Positions 25,788-37,699 of a stretch of DNA of 64,000 bases are shown piece after piece. Positions within the stretch are counted from its first letter, which is position 1, and every line of letters starts with the position of its first letter. Made by a program: the position numbers and the translations under genes. The DNA is from Citrobacter freundii (GTDB taxonomy: Bacteria > Pseudomonadota > Gammaproteobacteria > Enterobacterales > Enterobacteriaceae), in assembly GCF_029717145.1 (NCBI RefSeq), contig NZ_CP099222.1:3906001-3970000 (forward strand), written 5' to 3'. Under the pieces are notes generated by a model that did not search any database, had not been told where the DNA came from, and worked only from the letters and a program-made list of their open reading frames with translations.

Positions 25788-26384
25788 GTGAGTTATTATG
25801 CGTTTGAAGGCCTGATCCCGGTGGTACACCCACAGGCGTATGTCCATCCTAGCGCAGTGCTGATTGGCGATGTGATCGTCGGTGCTGGCGTATATATCGG
25901 TCCTCTTGCCTCGCTGCGCGGCGACTATGGCCGCCTGATCCTTGAAGCAGGCTCGAATCTTCAGGATGGTTGCATCATGCACGGCTACTGTGACACCGAC
26001 ACCATCGTGCATGAGAATGGACACATCGGACATGGTGCAATCCTGCACGGCTGCGTCATTGGCCGGGACGCGCTGGTTGGCATGAACAGCGTCATAATGG
26101 ACGGCGCAACAATTGGCGAAGAGAGCATTGTCGCCGCCATGAGCTTTGTTAAAGCCGGATTTACCGGCGAGGCAAGGCAAATGCTGGTCGGTTCACCTGC
26201 CCGCGTGCTGCGAGAGGTGACAGACCAGGAGCTGCACTGGAAGCGGCTGAACACCAAAGAGTATCAGGATCTCGCGGTTCGCTGTCGGGCAGGGTTACGC
26301 GAAACACAGCCGTTAACGCAGATTGATAAAAACCGCCCGCGTCTGAAAGGCACAACGGATGTGAAGCCCAAATCAGCACAGTAA
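25788..26384 (+). CDS. caiE: Carnitine operon protein CaiE
   Basis: CaiE is the last cai gene. In E. coli it raises CaiB and CaiD activity and has been proposed to help make a cofactor, but its reaction is not known. The 198-residue protein is a left-handed beta-helix with hexapeptide repeats ([17 protein letters not shown]... to [13 protein letters not shown]), resembling gamma-carbonic anhydrases. The start is GTG at 25788, giving MSYYAFEGL as in E. coli, with GAGG upstream. A REP lies on each side. Confidence 0.95.
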   Translation: MSYYAFEGLIPVVHPQAYVHPSAVLIGDVIVGAGVYIGPLASLRGDYGRLILEAGSNLQDGCIMHGYCDTDTIVHENGHIGHGAILHGCVIGRDALVGMNSVIMDGATIGEESIVAAMSFVKAGFTGEARQMLVGSPARVLREVTDQELHWKRLNTKEYQDLAVRCRAGLRETQPLTQIDKNRPRLKGTTDVKPKSAQ

Positions 26385-26388
26385 TTGA

Positions 26389-26450
26389 TGCCGGATGCGC
26401 TCACGCTTATCCGGCCTACGAGTCAATTACCGTTTATGCCGCCATCAGGC
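26389..26450. repeat. REP unit plus partial unit between caiE and caiF
   Basis: A REP unit (GCCGGATGCGCTCACGCTTATCCGGCCTAC, in parts) and a short second arm (GCCGCCATCAGGC). It lies between the convergent ends of caiE and caiF. Confidence 0.75.
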
Positions 26451-26460
26451 AAACTTACAA

Positions 26461-26856
26461 TTAGCGACGCATACTTTTTGACAGCATCATCTGCCATTTC
26501 TGCTCGCGATTAAGCTCTGTTGGCGGTACAGCCGACATACGCGGCATTTTCCCTACGCTCACTTTTTTATCCTGCAAATTGTGATTCAATCTGCTGTAGA
26601 GATGAGAATCAATACTCACGACTTTCACCAGACGCTGGCACTGACAGCCCCGGCCTGCAATCTGGTTAGGGATCATCTTAACTTCACAAACAATTTCTCC
26701 CACTTCAGACAGAATATAGGAGAGCGTATTAATTGCTTTGCAGTGTTCAATATTAAAATGGAGGGAGATTTCTTTTGCCGTGACCCAACGATCTTCAGCC
26801 CTGATCCAATCAGCAATTAACAAATAAAGCGGTCTTTCAACATATTCTTCACACAT
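26461..26856 (-). CDS. caiF: Transcriptional activator CaiF
   Basis: CaiF is the carnitine-responsive activator of both cai and fix operons. The 131-residue protein matches E. coli CaiF over its whole length: YVERPLYLLIADWI at the start, a helix-turn-helix-like region (VTAKEISLHFNIEHCKAINTLSYIL, in parts), a cysteine pair in GCQCQRLVKV and the C-terminal LNREQKWQMMLSKSMRR. I use the ATG at 26856, two codons inside the longest frame. It is convergent with caiE. Confidence 0.95.
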   Translation of the reverse strand: MCEEYVERPLYLLIADWIRAEDRWVTAKEISLHFNIEHCKAINTLSYILSEVGEIVCEVKMIPNQIAGRGCQCQRLVKVVSIDSHLYSRLNHNLQDKKVSVGKMPRMSAVPPTELNREQKWQMMLSKSMRR

Positions 26857-26944
26857 AAGCACACCATTTCACAAATTAAAAATCTGGCTACGGCCTGTCT
26901 GGATAAATAAAAACAAAGCCCTATTAAAATTGTGTATATGAGAG

Positions 26945-26987
26945 ATAGTATGCGACTTGAATGTTGATTAGTGTGAGCAACATCTTG
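26945..26987 (-). promoter_or_regulatory. Putative CRP-dependent caiF promoter
   Basis: On the minus strand a TACTAT -10 hexamer (26945-26950) lies downstream of a half-conserved CRP-like site centred near 26979.5 (one perfect TGTGA half on the plus strand at 26972-26976). The spacing would put CRP at about -41.5. E. coli caiF is known to need CRP; the second half of this site is poor. Confidence 0.35.
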
Positions 26988-27047
26988 CTTATTACATTGA
27001 AAATGTGGTTATCACAGCGCTATTTGCCTGTAATGACCTTAATAGAT

Positions 27048-27078
27048 AAAAAAAACGGTTTCTTTACAGAAACCGTTT
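27048..27078 (-). terminator. Intrinsic terminator of carAB
   Basis: An inverted repeat AAACGGTTTC-6 bp-GAAACCGTTT. On the minus strand it is followed by a run of eight U, so it ends the carAB transcript. Confidence 0.85.
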
Positions 27079-27092
27079 CTTATTAAATTGCA

Positions 27093-27121
27093 GACCCGAC
27101 CCGCACAGAAGCGGGTGGGTC
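27093..27121 (-). terminator. Second hairpin just after carB
   Basis: GACCCGACCCGC pairs with GCGGGTGGGTC around a 6-base loop, 9 bp after the carB stop. It has no U run, so it may protect the mRNA 3' end rather than terminate. Confidence 0.45.
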
Positions 27122-27129
27122 ATTGTCGA

Positions 27130-30354
<3,225 letters not shown>

Positions 30355-30372
30355 GGCTCTTTTAACTCCTGA

Positions 30373-31521
30373 TTATTTCGCGGACTGACGGTATTGCTCA
30401 ATTAACTCGATAAAGTGGTCGAACAGCGGCGCAGCATCGTGCGGCCCCGGGCTCGCTTCAGGGTGGCCCTGGAAGCTAAACGCCGGTTTGTCGGTGCGAT
30501 GGATACCCTGCAGGGTGCCATCGAACAGTGATTTGTGTGTGACGCGCAAGGTAGCAGGCATCGAGGCTTCATCCACCGCAAAACCGTGGTTCTGCGCGGT
30601 AATCATCACGGTGTTGTTATCGATATCTTTCACCGGATGGTTGCCGCCGTGGTGGCCAAACTTCATCTTGATGGTCTTCGCACCGCTCGCCAGCGCCAGC
30701 AGCTGATGGCCGAGACAGATGCCAAACACCGGAATATCGGTTTCGAGGAATTTCTGAATCGCGGCAATCGCGTAGTCACACGGTGCCGGGTCGCCAGGAC
30801 CGTTGGACAGGAAGATACCGTCCGGATTCATCTTTAATACGTCTTCTGCGGAGGTCTGCGCAGGCACAACCGTCAGGCGGCAGCCGCGATCCACCAGCAT
30901 ACGCAGAATGTTGCGTTTCGCGCCGAAATCGTAGGCAACCACGTGGAGCGGGAGTTCTTCAGCGGATTTTGCTTCCGGCAGGTCGCCTTCCAGCGTCCAG
31001 CTTCCCTGTGTCCAGCCATACGGTTCTGCCGTAGTGACTTCTTTCGCCAGATCCATGCCGTTCAGGCCCGGGAAGGCTTTCGCTTTTTCCAGCGCCAGCT
31101 GTGCATCCAGGTTATCCCCTGCGATGATGCAGCCGTTCTGAGCGCCTTTCTCGCGCAACAAACGGGTCAGCTTACGGGTATCAATATCGGCAATCGCCAC
31201 GATGTTATGGCGCTTCAGGTAAGAAGAGAGGTCTTCGGTATTGCGGTAATTGCTGGCAATCAGCGGCAGGTCGCGGATGACCAGACCTTGCGCATGTACC
31301 TGAGAAGATTCTGCATCGGCTTCATTGGTGCCGACATTGCCGATATGAGGATAAGTAAGGGTGACGATTTGGCGGGAATAGGAAGGATCAGTGAGGATTT
31401 CTTGATAACCGGTCATTGAAGTATTGAAAACGACTTCCCCAACCGCCGAACCTGTTGCCCCTATGGCCCGACCGTGAAACTGGGTTCCGTCTTCCAGAAC
31501 CAATAGCGCTGACTTAATCAA
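30373..31521 (-). CDS. carA: Carbamoyl-phosphate synthase small subunit CarA (TTG start)
   Basis: CarA is the glutaminase subunit that feeds ammonia to CarB. The 382-residue protein begins [12 protein letters not shown] and carries the class I amidotransferase triad: Cys269 in GICLGHQ, with His and Glu in GHPEASPGP. The best start is TTG at 31521: GGAGGG lies four bases upstream and the N-terminus matches E. coli, which also uses TTG. The frame can be extended nine codons to a GTG, but no ribosome site precedes that. Confidence 0.97.
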   Translation of the reverse strand: MIKSALLVLEDGTQFHGRAIGATGSAVGEVVFNTSMTGYQEILTDPSYSRQIVTLTYPHIGNVGTNEADAESSQVHAQGLVIRDLPLIASNYRNTEDLSSYLKRHNIVAIADIDTRKLTRLLREKGAQNGCIIAGDNLDAQLALEKAKAFPGLNGMDLAKEVTTAEPYGWTQGSWTLEGDLPEAKSAEELPLHVVAYDFGAKRNILRMLVDRGCRLTVVPAQTSAEDVLKMNPDGIFLSNGPGDPAPCDYAIAAIQKFLETDIPVFGICLGHQLLALASGAKTIKMKFGHHGGNHPVKDIDNNTVMITAQNHGFAVDEASMPATLRVTHKSLFDGTLQGIHRTDKPAFSFQGHPEASPGPHDAAPLFDHFIELIEQYRQSAK

Positions 31522-31552
31522 AACACCCTCCAGAGAATATTCACTCACTTTA

Positions 31553-31595
31553 TTTGCATATTAATTCATTAGCACAGTATGAATCAATGCAAATT
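31553..31595 (-). promoter_or_regulatory. carAB arginine-responsive promoter region (ARG boxes)
   Basis: Two adjacent ArgR-type boxes lie 30-75 bp before the carA start: AATGAATTAATATGCA (minus strand, 31555-31570), close to the TGAAT-4-ATTCA consensus, and TTGCATTGATTCATA (31579-31593, minus strand). In E. coli two such boxes overlap promoter P2 of carAB. The intergenic region 31522-31977 also holds the PUR box and the dapB terminator listed separately. P1 itself I could only place roughly, in the AT-rich stretch around 31670-31700. Confidence 0.6.
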
Positions 31596-31742
31596 TGCTT
31601 ACCTATGGATTTCTGGCAAACGGCGGCATTCTAGAGACAGCCCGGGGAAAAGTCTACCCAAAAGGGGATTTTTTATTATTATTTTACGCCACTGGGACAA
31701 ATCACGTGATTTAACAGGCAAAAAGATCAGCTAAGTAACGGT

Positions 31743-31758
31743 AGAAAACGCTTGCGGT
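31743..31758 (-). promoter_or_regulatory. PurR operator upstream of carAB
   Basis: On the minus strand, ACCGCAAGCGTTTTCT matches the PurR consensus (CGCAA.CGTTT.C core). In E. coli PurR represses carAB P1 from a PUR box far upstream. The site is about 225 bp before the carA start. Confidence 0.65.
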
Positions 31759-31891
31759 AGGTCAAGAATGTAAAAATGAATCATGACAGACAAAAAAGTG
31801 GACCATTTGGTCAAAATTTACATTGAGGCAACAAAAACACATTACAAAACATCTTAAAATAAGTGTTTTAATTGAAAAATATAAAAACAAT

Positions 31892-31923
31892 GGAAAAATA
31901 AAAGGGCAATAAAATATTGCCCT
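31892..31923 (-). terminator. Intrinsic terminator of dapB
   Basis: AGGGCAATA-AAA-TATTGCCCT hairpin, followed on the minus strand by UUUUAUUUUU. It lies about 55 bp after the dapB stop. Confidence 0.85.
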
Positions 31924-31977
31924 ATGTAATCAATAAATTATGATTACCATAACCACATCACGAAGGGTAATAAAACC

Positions 31978-32814
<837 letters not shown>

Positions 32815-33068
32815 TTAAAATTGCGTAAATCGTTTTCAGAGTAACCAGCCCGCGACAGGGTCGCCAGCCGAAAACGTCCATAATTAGAAATTAATGATAA
32901 ACAGAGAGGAATATCAGTAAAAGACATGATTCACCCCGCAGGATGAATCATTGCCGCAGTCGGGGAAAGAAGTCAAACTCGCTCAGAATGGCGACAGACG
33001 ATAAGAAAAGCACTTTAAAACCCAACGGTAGGTAGCCAATTCGCGTGACCGTTTCTGCCAGCCCATTT

Positions 33069-33701
33069 TCAGGCCGCTAGAGTATAGCTCACCACCATCT
33101 GCCCTTTTTTCAGCTTAACCTGTGTAATGATCACCTCACCCAACTCGGATAAACGGGCCACGTGCGTACCGCCACAAGGATATCCCGGTAGGTCACCAAA
33201 ACCGACCTGGCGTAAGCCGCCGTCAAAGGTAATTCGGCGCGCAAGATTGTCGGTCTGCCATTGGCCAATTTTCGCCATCAGTTGTGTCGCTTCCGGCAAA
33301 GTGCTGCCCTCACCTATCGCAAAAGTAATGCGCCCTTCATTCGGCCAATGGTGCGCTTTAACCGGTCGCCAACCAAATATTTCACCGGCCTGACCAATCA
33401 TGTGCCCGGCTGAGTGCAGACGGGCGTGAAGATGGCGGACAGCAGCATCAATATGCAGCGTCGTTTCGCCAGGCGGCAGCGGTTGCGCCACAATATGCAC
33501 CACCTCTTCACCGCGCGTCATCACGCCTTCAACCGGGACGCCACCGATCGCGCCACTGTCCGAGGGTTGTCCGCCGCCCTGTGGATGAAACAGCGTGCTA
33601 TCGAGCGTAATCGCATAGCGCCCATCGGGTTCTGCCGTGCAGTGTGTGATCGTCGCATGGCCTCGGGTGTCATCGCTGGTGTAATAAAGACGTTCAGTCA
33701 T
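33069..33701 (-). CDS. AlaX-type alanyl-tRNA editing protein
   Basis: A 210-residue stand-alone homolog of the AlaRS editing domain, expected to hydrolyse mischarged aminoacyl-tRNA(Ala) (seryl or glycyl). The glycine-rich N-terminal segment FHPQGGGQPSDSG is near residue 38. The zinc ligands typical of the family are present: His96 and His100 in HSAGH, Cys176 and His180 in CGGTH. The presence of the beta-barrel subdomain before the HxxxH suggests the longer AlaX type. A GAGGAG ribosome site precedes the ATG. A TATACT hexamer lies at 33726-33731 on the minus strand without a good -35, so an activator may be needed. It is divergent from a LysR regulator. E. coli K-12 lacks the pair here. Confidence 0.85.
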   Translation of the reverse strand: MTERLYYTSDDTRGHATITHCTAEPDGRYAITLDSTLFHPQGGGQPSDSGAIGGVPVEGVMTRGEEVVHIVAQPLPPGETTLHIDAAVRHLHARLHSAGHMIGQAGEIFGWRPVKAHHWPNEGRITFAIGEGSTLPEATQLMAKIGQWQTDNLARRITFDGGLRQVGFGDLPGYPCGGTHVARLSELGEVIITQVKLKKGQMVVSYTLAA

Positions 33702-33793
33702 GGTTGTTCTCCTCTTGATGAGCAGAGTATATTCACTTTACCAGCACCGATAATCCCATCAACATTCAATGCATCTTTGCCCGGTACGCACAA

Positions 33794-34702
33794 ATGAATC
33801 CCAACCTGCTTCCTGACCTTGCCACCTTTGTGTTGATTGTCGACCAGGGGAGTTTCTCCGCCGCCGCCAAAATATCCGGCGCAACGCCTTCCGCTATCAG
33901 CCGCAGCGTCTCGCGGCTTGAGCAGGCATTAGGCAGCAAACTGCTGCACCGCACCACCCGTAAGCTGGCGCTAAGCGAGACCGGGAAGATGGTTTATGAA
34001 CACGCGCAAGAGATGCTAAACGCCGCGCAAATGGCGGTAGACTCCGGCAGCAGCCGCCAGACCATTGCCCAGGGGAAGCTAACGGTCAGCGTGCCAAAGG
34101 CGGTCGGGCGTTTTGTTATTCACCCTTTAATGGCGGAGTTTTTCACCCGCTTCCCGGACGTGGATGTCTGTCTGAGGCTGGAAGACCGCTATATGGACTT
34201 GATTGATGATGGCGTGGATCTGGCACTGCGCATCAGTCAGTCGCCGTCGCCGGGTTTGTACGGCAAGCCGCTGATGCCGGTCAGTCACGTTATCTGCGCC
34301 ACGCCGGAATATTTGCGCCAGCACGGTATGCCCGATACCCCACAAGCCCTGCGCGATCATAGCTGTATTAGCCTTGGCGAAACGCCCGCTGATTCGCGCT
34401 GGAAGTTTCGCCGTGGGGATAAAATTGAAACTCTGCAAACTCATGGGCGTTATGCTGCCAACCATACCGGCGTGCGGCTGGACGCGGTAAAGCATCATCT
34501 GGGGATTGGCAGCCTGCCGCTGTTTACCGCCCGTGAAACGCTTGCCAGCGGCGAGATTGTCCAGGTATTACCGGAGTGGGAGTTTATCAGCGATTACAGC
34601 GGCGATCTGTGGCTCTTATGGACACGCAACCAACATATGCCCGCCAGAATGCGGGCCATGATTGATTACCTTAGCGAGAAATTGCCTCAGTCTGGCCGTT
34701 GA
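33794..34702 (+). CDS. LysR-family transcriptional regulator
   Basis: A 302-residue LysR-type regulator. The N-terminal winged helix-turn-helix (GSFSAAAKISGATPSAISRS, residues 19-38) is followed by LEQALGSKLLHRTTRKLALSETG, then the effector-binding periplasmic-protein-like domain from about residue 90. The ligand is unknown. It is divergent from the alaX-like gene with 92 bp between them, the usual layout for a LysR protein and its target. No clear Shine-Dalgarno precedes the ATG. Its TGA stop directly abuts the rihC stop, with no base between. Confidence 0.85.
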   Translation: MNPNLLPDLATFVLIVDQGSFSAAAKISGATPSAISRSVSRLEQALGSKLLHRTTRKLALSETGKMVYEHAQEMLNAAQMAVDSGSSRQTIAQGKLTVSVPKAVGRFVIHPLMAEFFTRFPDVDVCLRLEDRYMDLIDDGVDLALRISQSPSPGLYGKPLMPVSHVICATPEYLRQHGMPDTPQALRDHSCISLGETPADSRWKFRRGDKIETLQTHGRYAANHTGVRLDAVKHHLGIGSLPLFTARETLASGEIVQVLPEWEFISDYSGDLWLLWTRNQHMPARMRAMIDYLSEKLPQSGR

Positions 34703-35617
34703 TTATGGCGCGCGTGACAGCACCTCAGCGACCCACTGGCGGAAGCCGTCAACATCCAGCGCCAGCGCGACCTGCGCGTTGGCGGGCTGCCCCAGGCGAC
34801 CCTCGATATCCACTACCGTCGTTCCCGAGGTGTATTCCCCCTGGGTTTCCACCGCCACAAAGCAGGGCTGGAGCGTGAACAGATCCGGGCGGACCAGCCA
34901 GGCAATGGCACAGAGATCGTGCATACGCAGACCGGTATTCATGCTGCCGCTACGATAATGACTGAACAGCGCGTGCAGCATTTTCCCCGTCTGATTAAGT
35001 GCGGGTAATGTTGCCAGGTACTCTGGTGCCAGCATGGCCTGGTTGGTGACATCCAGCCCGCACATGACTATCTCCAGCCCACTGCGAAAGACCTTCGCCG
35101 CCGCTTCGGGATCGACAGCAATATTAAACTCCGCATTGGGCGTAAAGTTACCGCGCCCGGCTGAACCGCCCATCATCACCAGGCGGCGAATATTGAATAC
35201 GCATTCAGGATAGTGGGTAAGCAACAGAGCAATATTGGTCAACGGGCCAATTGCCACCAGCGTAACGGGCTGCGGGGCATGCATCAGCGCATCTCGAATT
35301 GCCTGGAAGGCGGGTTTCGCCAGCGGCTGCCGATTGTGTTCGACAAAATCATACCCTGCCATACCGGACTCACCGTGCACTGAAGTCGCATCACGCAGCG
35401 GCCGCACCAGCGGTATAGCTGCCCCCTGCGCCAACGGAATATCCGCATTCCAAAAGTGCAGCAACTGCAACGCATTACGGGTCGTTTTTTCCACCGACAC
35501 GTTGCCTGCCACCGTCGTCATCAGTTGCAGATCCAGCTCGGGGGAAAACAGTGCAGCGGCAATCGCCGCCGCATCATCAATGCCGGGATCGGTATCAAGA
35601 ATGATCGGTAAGCGCAT
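34703..35617 (-). CDS. rihC: Pyrimidine/purine ribonucleoside hydrolase RihC
   Basis: RihC cleaves ribonucleosides to base and ribose for salvage. The 304-residue protein begins [18 protein letters not shown], the calcium-binding aspartate cluster of the nucleoside hydrolase family. Later motifs are [28 protein letters not shown] and the C-terminal MHDLCAIAW. The ATG at 35617 follows GGAG and matches E. coli; a 13-codon extension was rejected. The gene starts ten bases after the U run of the ispH-operon terminator. Confidence 0.96.
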   Translation of the reverse strand: MRLPIILDTDPGIDDAAAIAAALFSPELDLQLMTTVAGNVSVEKTTRNALQLLHFWNADIPLAQGAAIPLVRPLRDATSVHGESGMAGYDFVEHNRQPLAKPAFQAIRDALMHAPQPVTLVAIGPLTNIALLLTHYPECVFNIRRLVMMGGSAGRGNFTPNAEFNIAVDPEAAAKVFRSGLEIVMCGLDVTNQAMLAPEYLATLPALNQTGKMLHALFSHYRSGSMNTGLRMHDLCAIAWLVRPDLFTLQPCFVAVETQGEYTSGTTVVDIEGRLGQPANAQVALALDVDGFRQWVAEVLSRAP

Positions 35618-35626
35618 GGTTTCTCC

Positions 35627-35656
35627 AAAAAAAATGCCAGACGTTAAGTCTGGCAT
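35627..35656 (-). terminator. Intrinsic terminator after ispH, abutting the rihC ribosome site
   Basis: ATGCCAGAC-5 bp-GTCTGGCAT hairpin followed on the minus strand by UUUUUUUU. It ends the ribF-to-ispH transcript and leaves only GGAGAAACC between its U run and the rihC ATG. Confidence 0.85.
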
Positions 35657-35682
35657 CTTCTCATAATCATGACGCGAAAGAG

Positions 35683-36633
35683 TTACTCTACTTCACGAAC
35701 ATCCACACGCAGCTCTTTCGGCACTTCGAAAACGATGTTCTCTTCACGGCCTTCCAGTGGGATAGCATCCCCACCACCGAGCTCCTGCAGACGGACAATC
35801 ACGTTCTGTACCAGAATATCCGGCGCAGAAGCACCGGCCGTCACGCCGACGCACGCCGCATCTTTCACCCAGGCTTCCTGGATATCGGTCGCATCGTCAA
35901 TCAGATACGCGGCCTTGCCCATACGCTGGGCCAGTTCTGCCAGGCGGTTGGAGTTAGACGAGTTTTTCGAGCCGACAACCAGTACCACATCCGCTTGCTC
36001 CGCCAACGCACGAACCGCTTCCTGACGGTTGGTGGTGGCATAGCAGATATCGTCTTTGCGCGGCCCAACAATTTTTGGGAAGCGTTGACGCAGGGCATCA
36101 ATCACATCAGAGGTGTCATCAACCGAGAGCGTAGTCTGGGTCATGAAGGAGAGCTTACCTTCATTTTTAACATTCAACGTCAGGACGTCTTCCGGCGATT
36201 CCACCAGGTACATCCCCCCCTGCGGGTTGCTGTACTGGCCCATCGTACCCTCAACCTCCGGGTGTCCGGCGTGACCAATCAGAATCGACTCTTCGCCACG
36301 GCGGCTGGCGCGCGCGACTTCCATATGCACTTTGGTCACCAGCGGGCAGGTGGCATCAAAGACCGTCAGATCGCGGCCTTTGGCTTCGTTACGCACGGCC
36401 TGAGACACGCCGTGGGCGGAGAAAATCAGGATCGCACCGTCCGGTACTTCACTGATTTGCTCAATAAAAATAGCGCCGCGCTCGCGCAGGCTATCCACCA
36501 CATAGCGGTTATGCACCACTTCATGACGGACATAAATCGGCGCGCCGTAGATAGCCAGCGCGTTTTCCACAATGCTGATAGCGCGGTCTACGCCAGCGCA
36601 AAATCCGCGCGGGTTAGCCAACAGGATCTGCAT
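35683..36633 (-). CDS. ispH: 4-hydroxy-3-methylbut-2-enyl diphosphate reductase IspH
   Basis: IspH is the [4Fe-4S] enzyme that forms isopentenyl and dimethylallyl diphosphate at the end of the MEP isoprenoid pathway. The 316-residue protein begins [15 protein letters not shown]. The three cluster cysteines are at 12 (GFCAGV), about 96 (DATCPLV) and about 197 (DICYATTNR). A 33-codon upstream extension overlapping fkpB was rejected. It starts 1 bp after the fkpB stop. Confidence 0.97.
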   Translation of the reverse strand: MQILLANPRGFCAGVDRAISIVENALAIYGAPIYVRHEVVHNRYVVDSLRERGAIFIEQISEVPDGAILIFSAHGVSQAVRNEAKGRDLTVFDATCPLVTKVHMEVARASRRGEESILIGHAGHPEVEGTMGQYSNPQGGMYLVESPEDVLTLNVKNEGKLSFMTQTTLSVDDTSDVIDALRQRFPKIVGPRKDDICYATTNRQEAVRALAEQADVVLVVGSKNSSNSNRLAELAQRMGKAAYLIDDATDIQEAWVKDAACVGVTAGASAPDILVQNVIVRLQELGGGDAIPLEGREENIVFEVPKELRVDVREVE

Positions 36634-36634
36634 T

Positions 36635-37084
36635 TTACGCCTCCAGTGCCGGTTCGACTTCCAGCACTTCAATATCAAAATGAACGGTATGCCCAGCCAG
36701 CGGATGGTTGAAGTCAACCGTGATGGAATCACCGTTGATTTCGCGGATCACGCCAGGCATCTCACTGCCGTCCATTGCGGTAAAGAGCATGATAGCGCCA
36801 ATTTCTGGCTCACCCGCGTCCATAAACTCCCGACGCGAGAAATACTGAATGAGGTCCGGGCTTGATACGCCAAAAGCAGCATCAGGCTCCAGAGCAAAAG
36901 TGGTTTTATCGCCCTCTTTTAACCCCAGCAGGTGTTGTTCCAGTCCTTCAGACAGAGAACCGTCGCCCAGGCGAAACAGCGCAGGCTTGCCGTTACTGCG
37001 GGTTGACTCTGCGGTGGAGCCATCGTCGAGCTTTAAGGTGAAGTGCACCAGCACCGCACTGTTACTCTGTACTGATTTAGACAT
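36635..37084 (-). CDS. fkpB: FKBP-type peptidyl-prolyl isomerase FkpB (SlpA)
   Basis: FkpB is a 149-residue cytoplasmic prolyl isomerase of the SlyD-like type. The FKBP half-domains flank an inserted IF chaperone flap (about residues 70-120, [11 protein letters not shown]... onward), and [17 protein letters not shown] closes the fold. It lies between lspA and ispH. A REP pair separates it from lspA. Confidence 0.96.
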   Translation of the reverse strand: MSKSVQSNSAVLVHFTLKLDDGSTAESTRSNGKPALFRLGDGSLSEGLEQHLLGLKEGDKTTFALEPDAAFGVSSPDLIQYFSRREFMDAGEPEIGAIMLFTAMDGSEMPGVIREINGDSITVDFNHPLAGHTVHFDIEVLEVEPALEA

Positions 37085-37118
37085 GCAGGTTGCTCTTTAA
37101 AAGTGCTGCCGCCTGTTT

Positions 37119-37195
37119 GCCCGGTGGCGCTACGCTTACCGGGCCTACAAGATTCGCAGTAGAGTGTAGGCCGGATAAGCATAGCGCCATCCGGC
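37119..37195. repeat. REP pair inside the ileS operon, between lspA and fkpB
   Basis: Two inverted REP units (GCCCGGTGGCGCTACGC... and GTAGGCCGGATAAGC...). They sit in the 117-bp gap between lspA and fkpB, which are transcribed in the same direction. Confidence 0.85.
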
Positions 37196-37201
37196 ATATT
37201 T

Positions 37202-37699
37202 TTATGCGGCTTTTTTCTCTTTCGCCGGTAAGAAGCCTTCCAGCACAATCAACGCCGCACCGATACAAATCGCCGTATCGGCAAGGTTGAAGGTGGCGAA
37301 ATGCCAGTCACCGACGTAAAAGTCAATCATATCCACGACGAAGCCGTGCCACAGGCGGTCAAACAGGTTGCCCAGTGCACCGCCAATGATTAACGCATAT
37401 GCGATGTTATTCAGCTTCTGCGTCGCCTTCGAGCGATACATCATCACCATTAGAATGACGCAAATACCAATCGCGATACCGGCAAAGAACCACCGCTGCC
37501 AGCCACCGCTGTCAGCCAGGAAGCTAAACGCCGCGCCATAGTTACGCGCATAGTGCAGATTCAGTGACGGGAACAGCGACACCGTATCCCCCAGAGCAAA
37601 ATTCTGGAGGATCAGGTACTTGCTGCCCAAATCAATAATCAGCACGACTACCACCAGCCACAGCCAGCGGAGTCCTGTTGAACAAAGAGGCTGACTCAT
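37202..37699 (-). CDS. lspA: Lipoprotein signal peptidase LspA
   Basis: LspA cleaves prolipoproteins after lipid attachment and is the target of globomycin. The 165-residue protein has four membrane segments. The catalytic aspartates lie in [10 protein letters not shown]... FVVDMIDFY and FNLADTAI, and the NYGAAFSFL motif is present. Its ATG shares one base with the ileS stop (TGATG), so translation is coupled. Confidence 0.97.
   Translation of the reverse strand: MSQPLCSTGLRWLWLVVVVLIIDLGSKYLILQNFALGDTVSLFPSLNLHYARNYGAAFSFLADSGGWQRWFFAGIAIGICVILMVMMYRSKATQKLNNIAYALIIGGALGNLFDRLWHGFVVDMIDFYVGDWHFATFNLADTAICIGAALIVLEGFLPAKEKKAA

Noticed and set aside
26993-27020. ATGTGGTTATCACA as a CRP site near caiF.
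   Set aside because: The half-sites are only four bases apart instead of six, so the spacing does not fit CRP.
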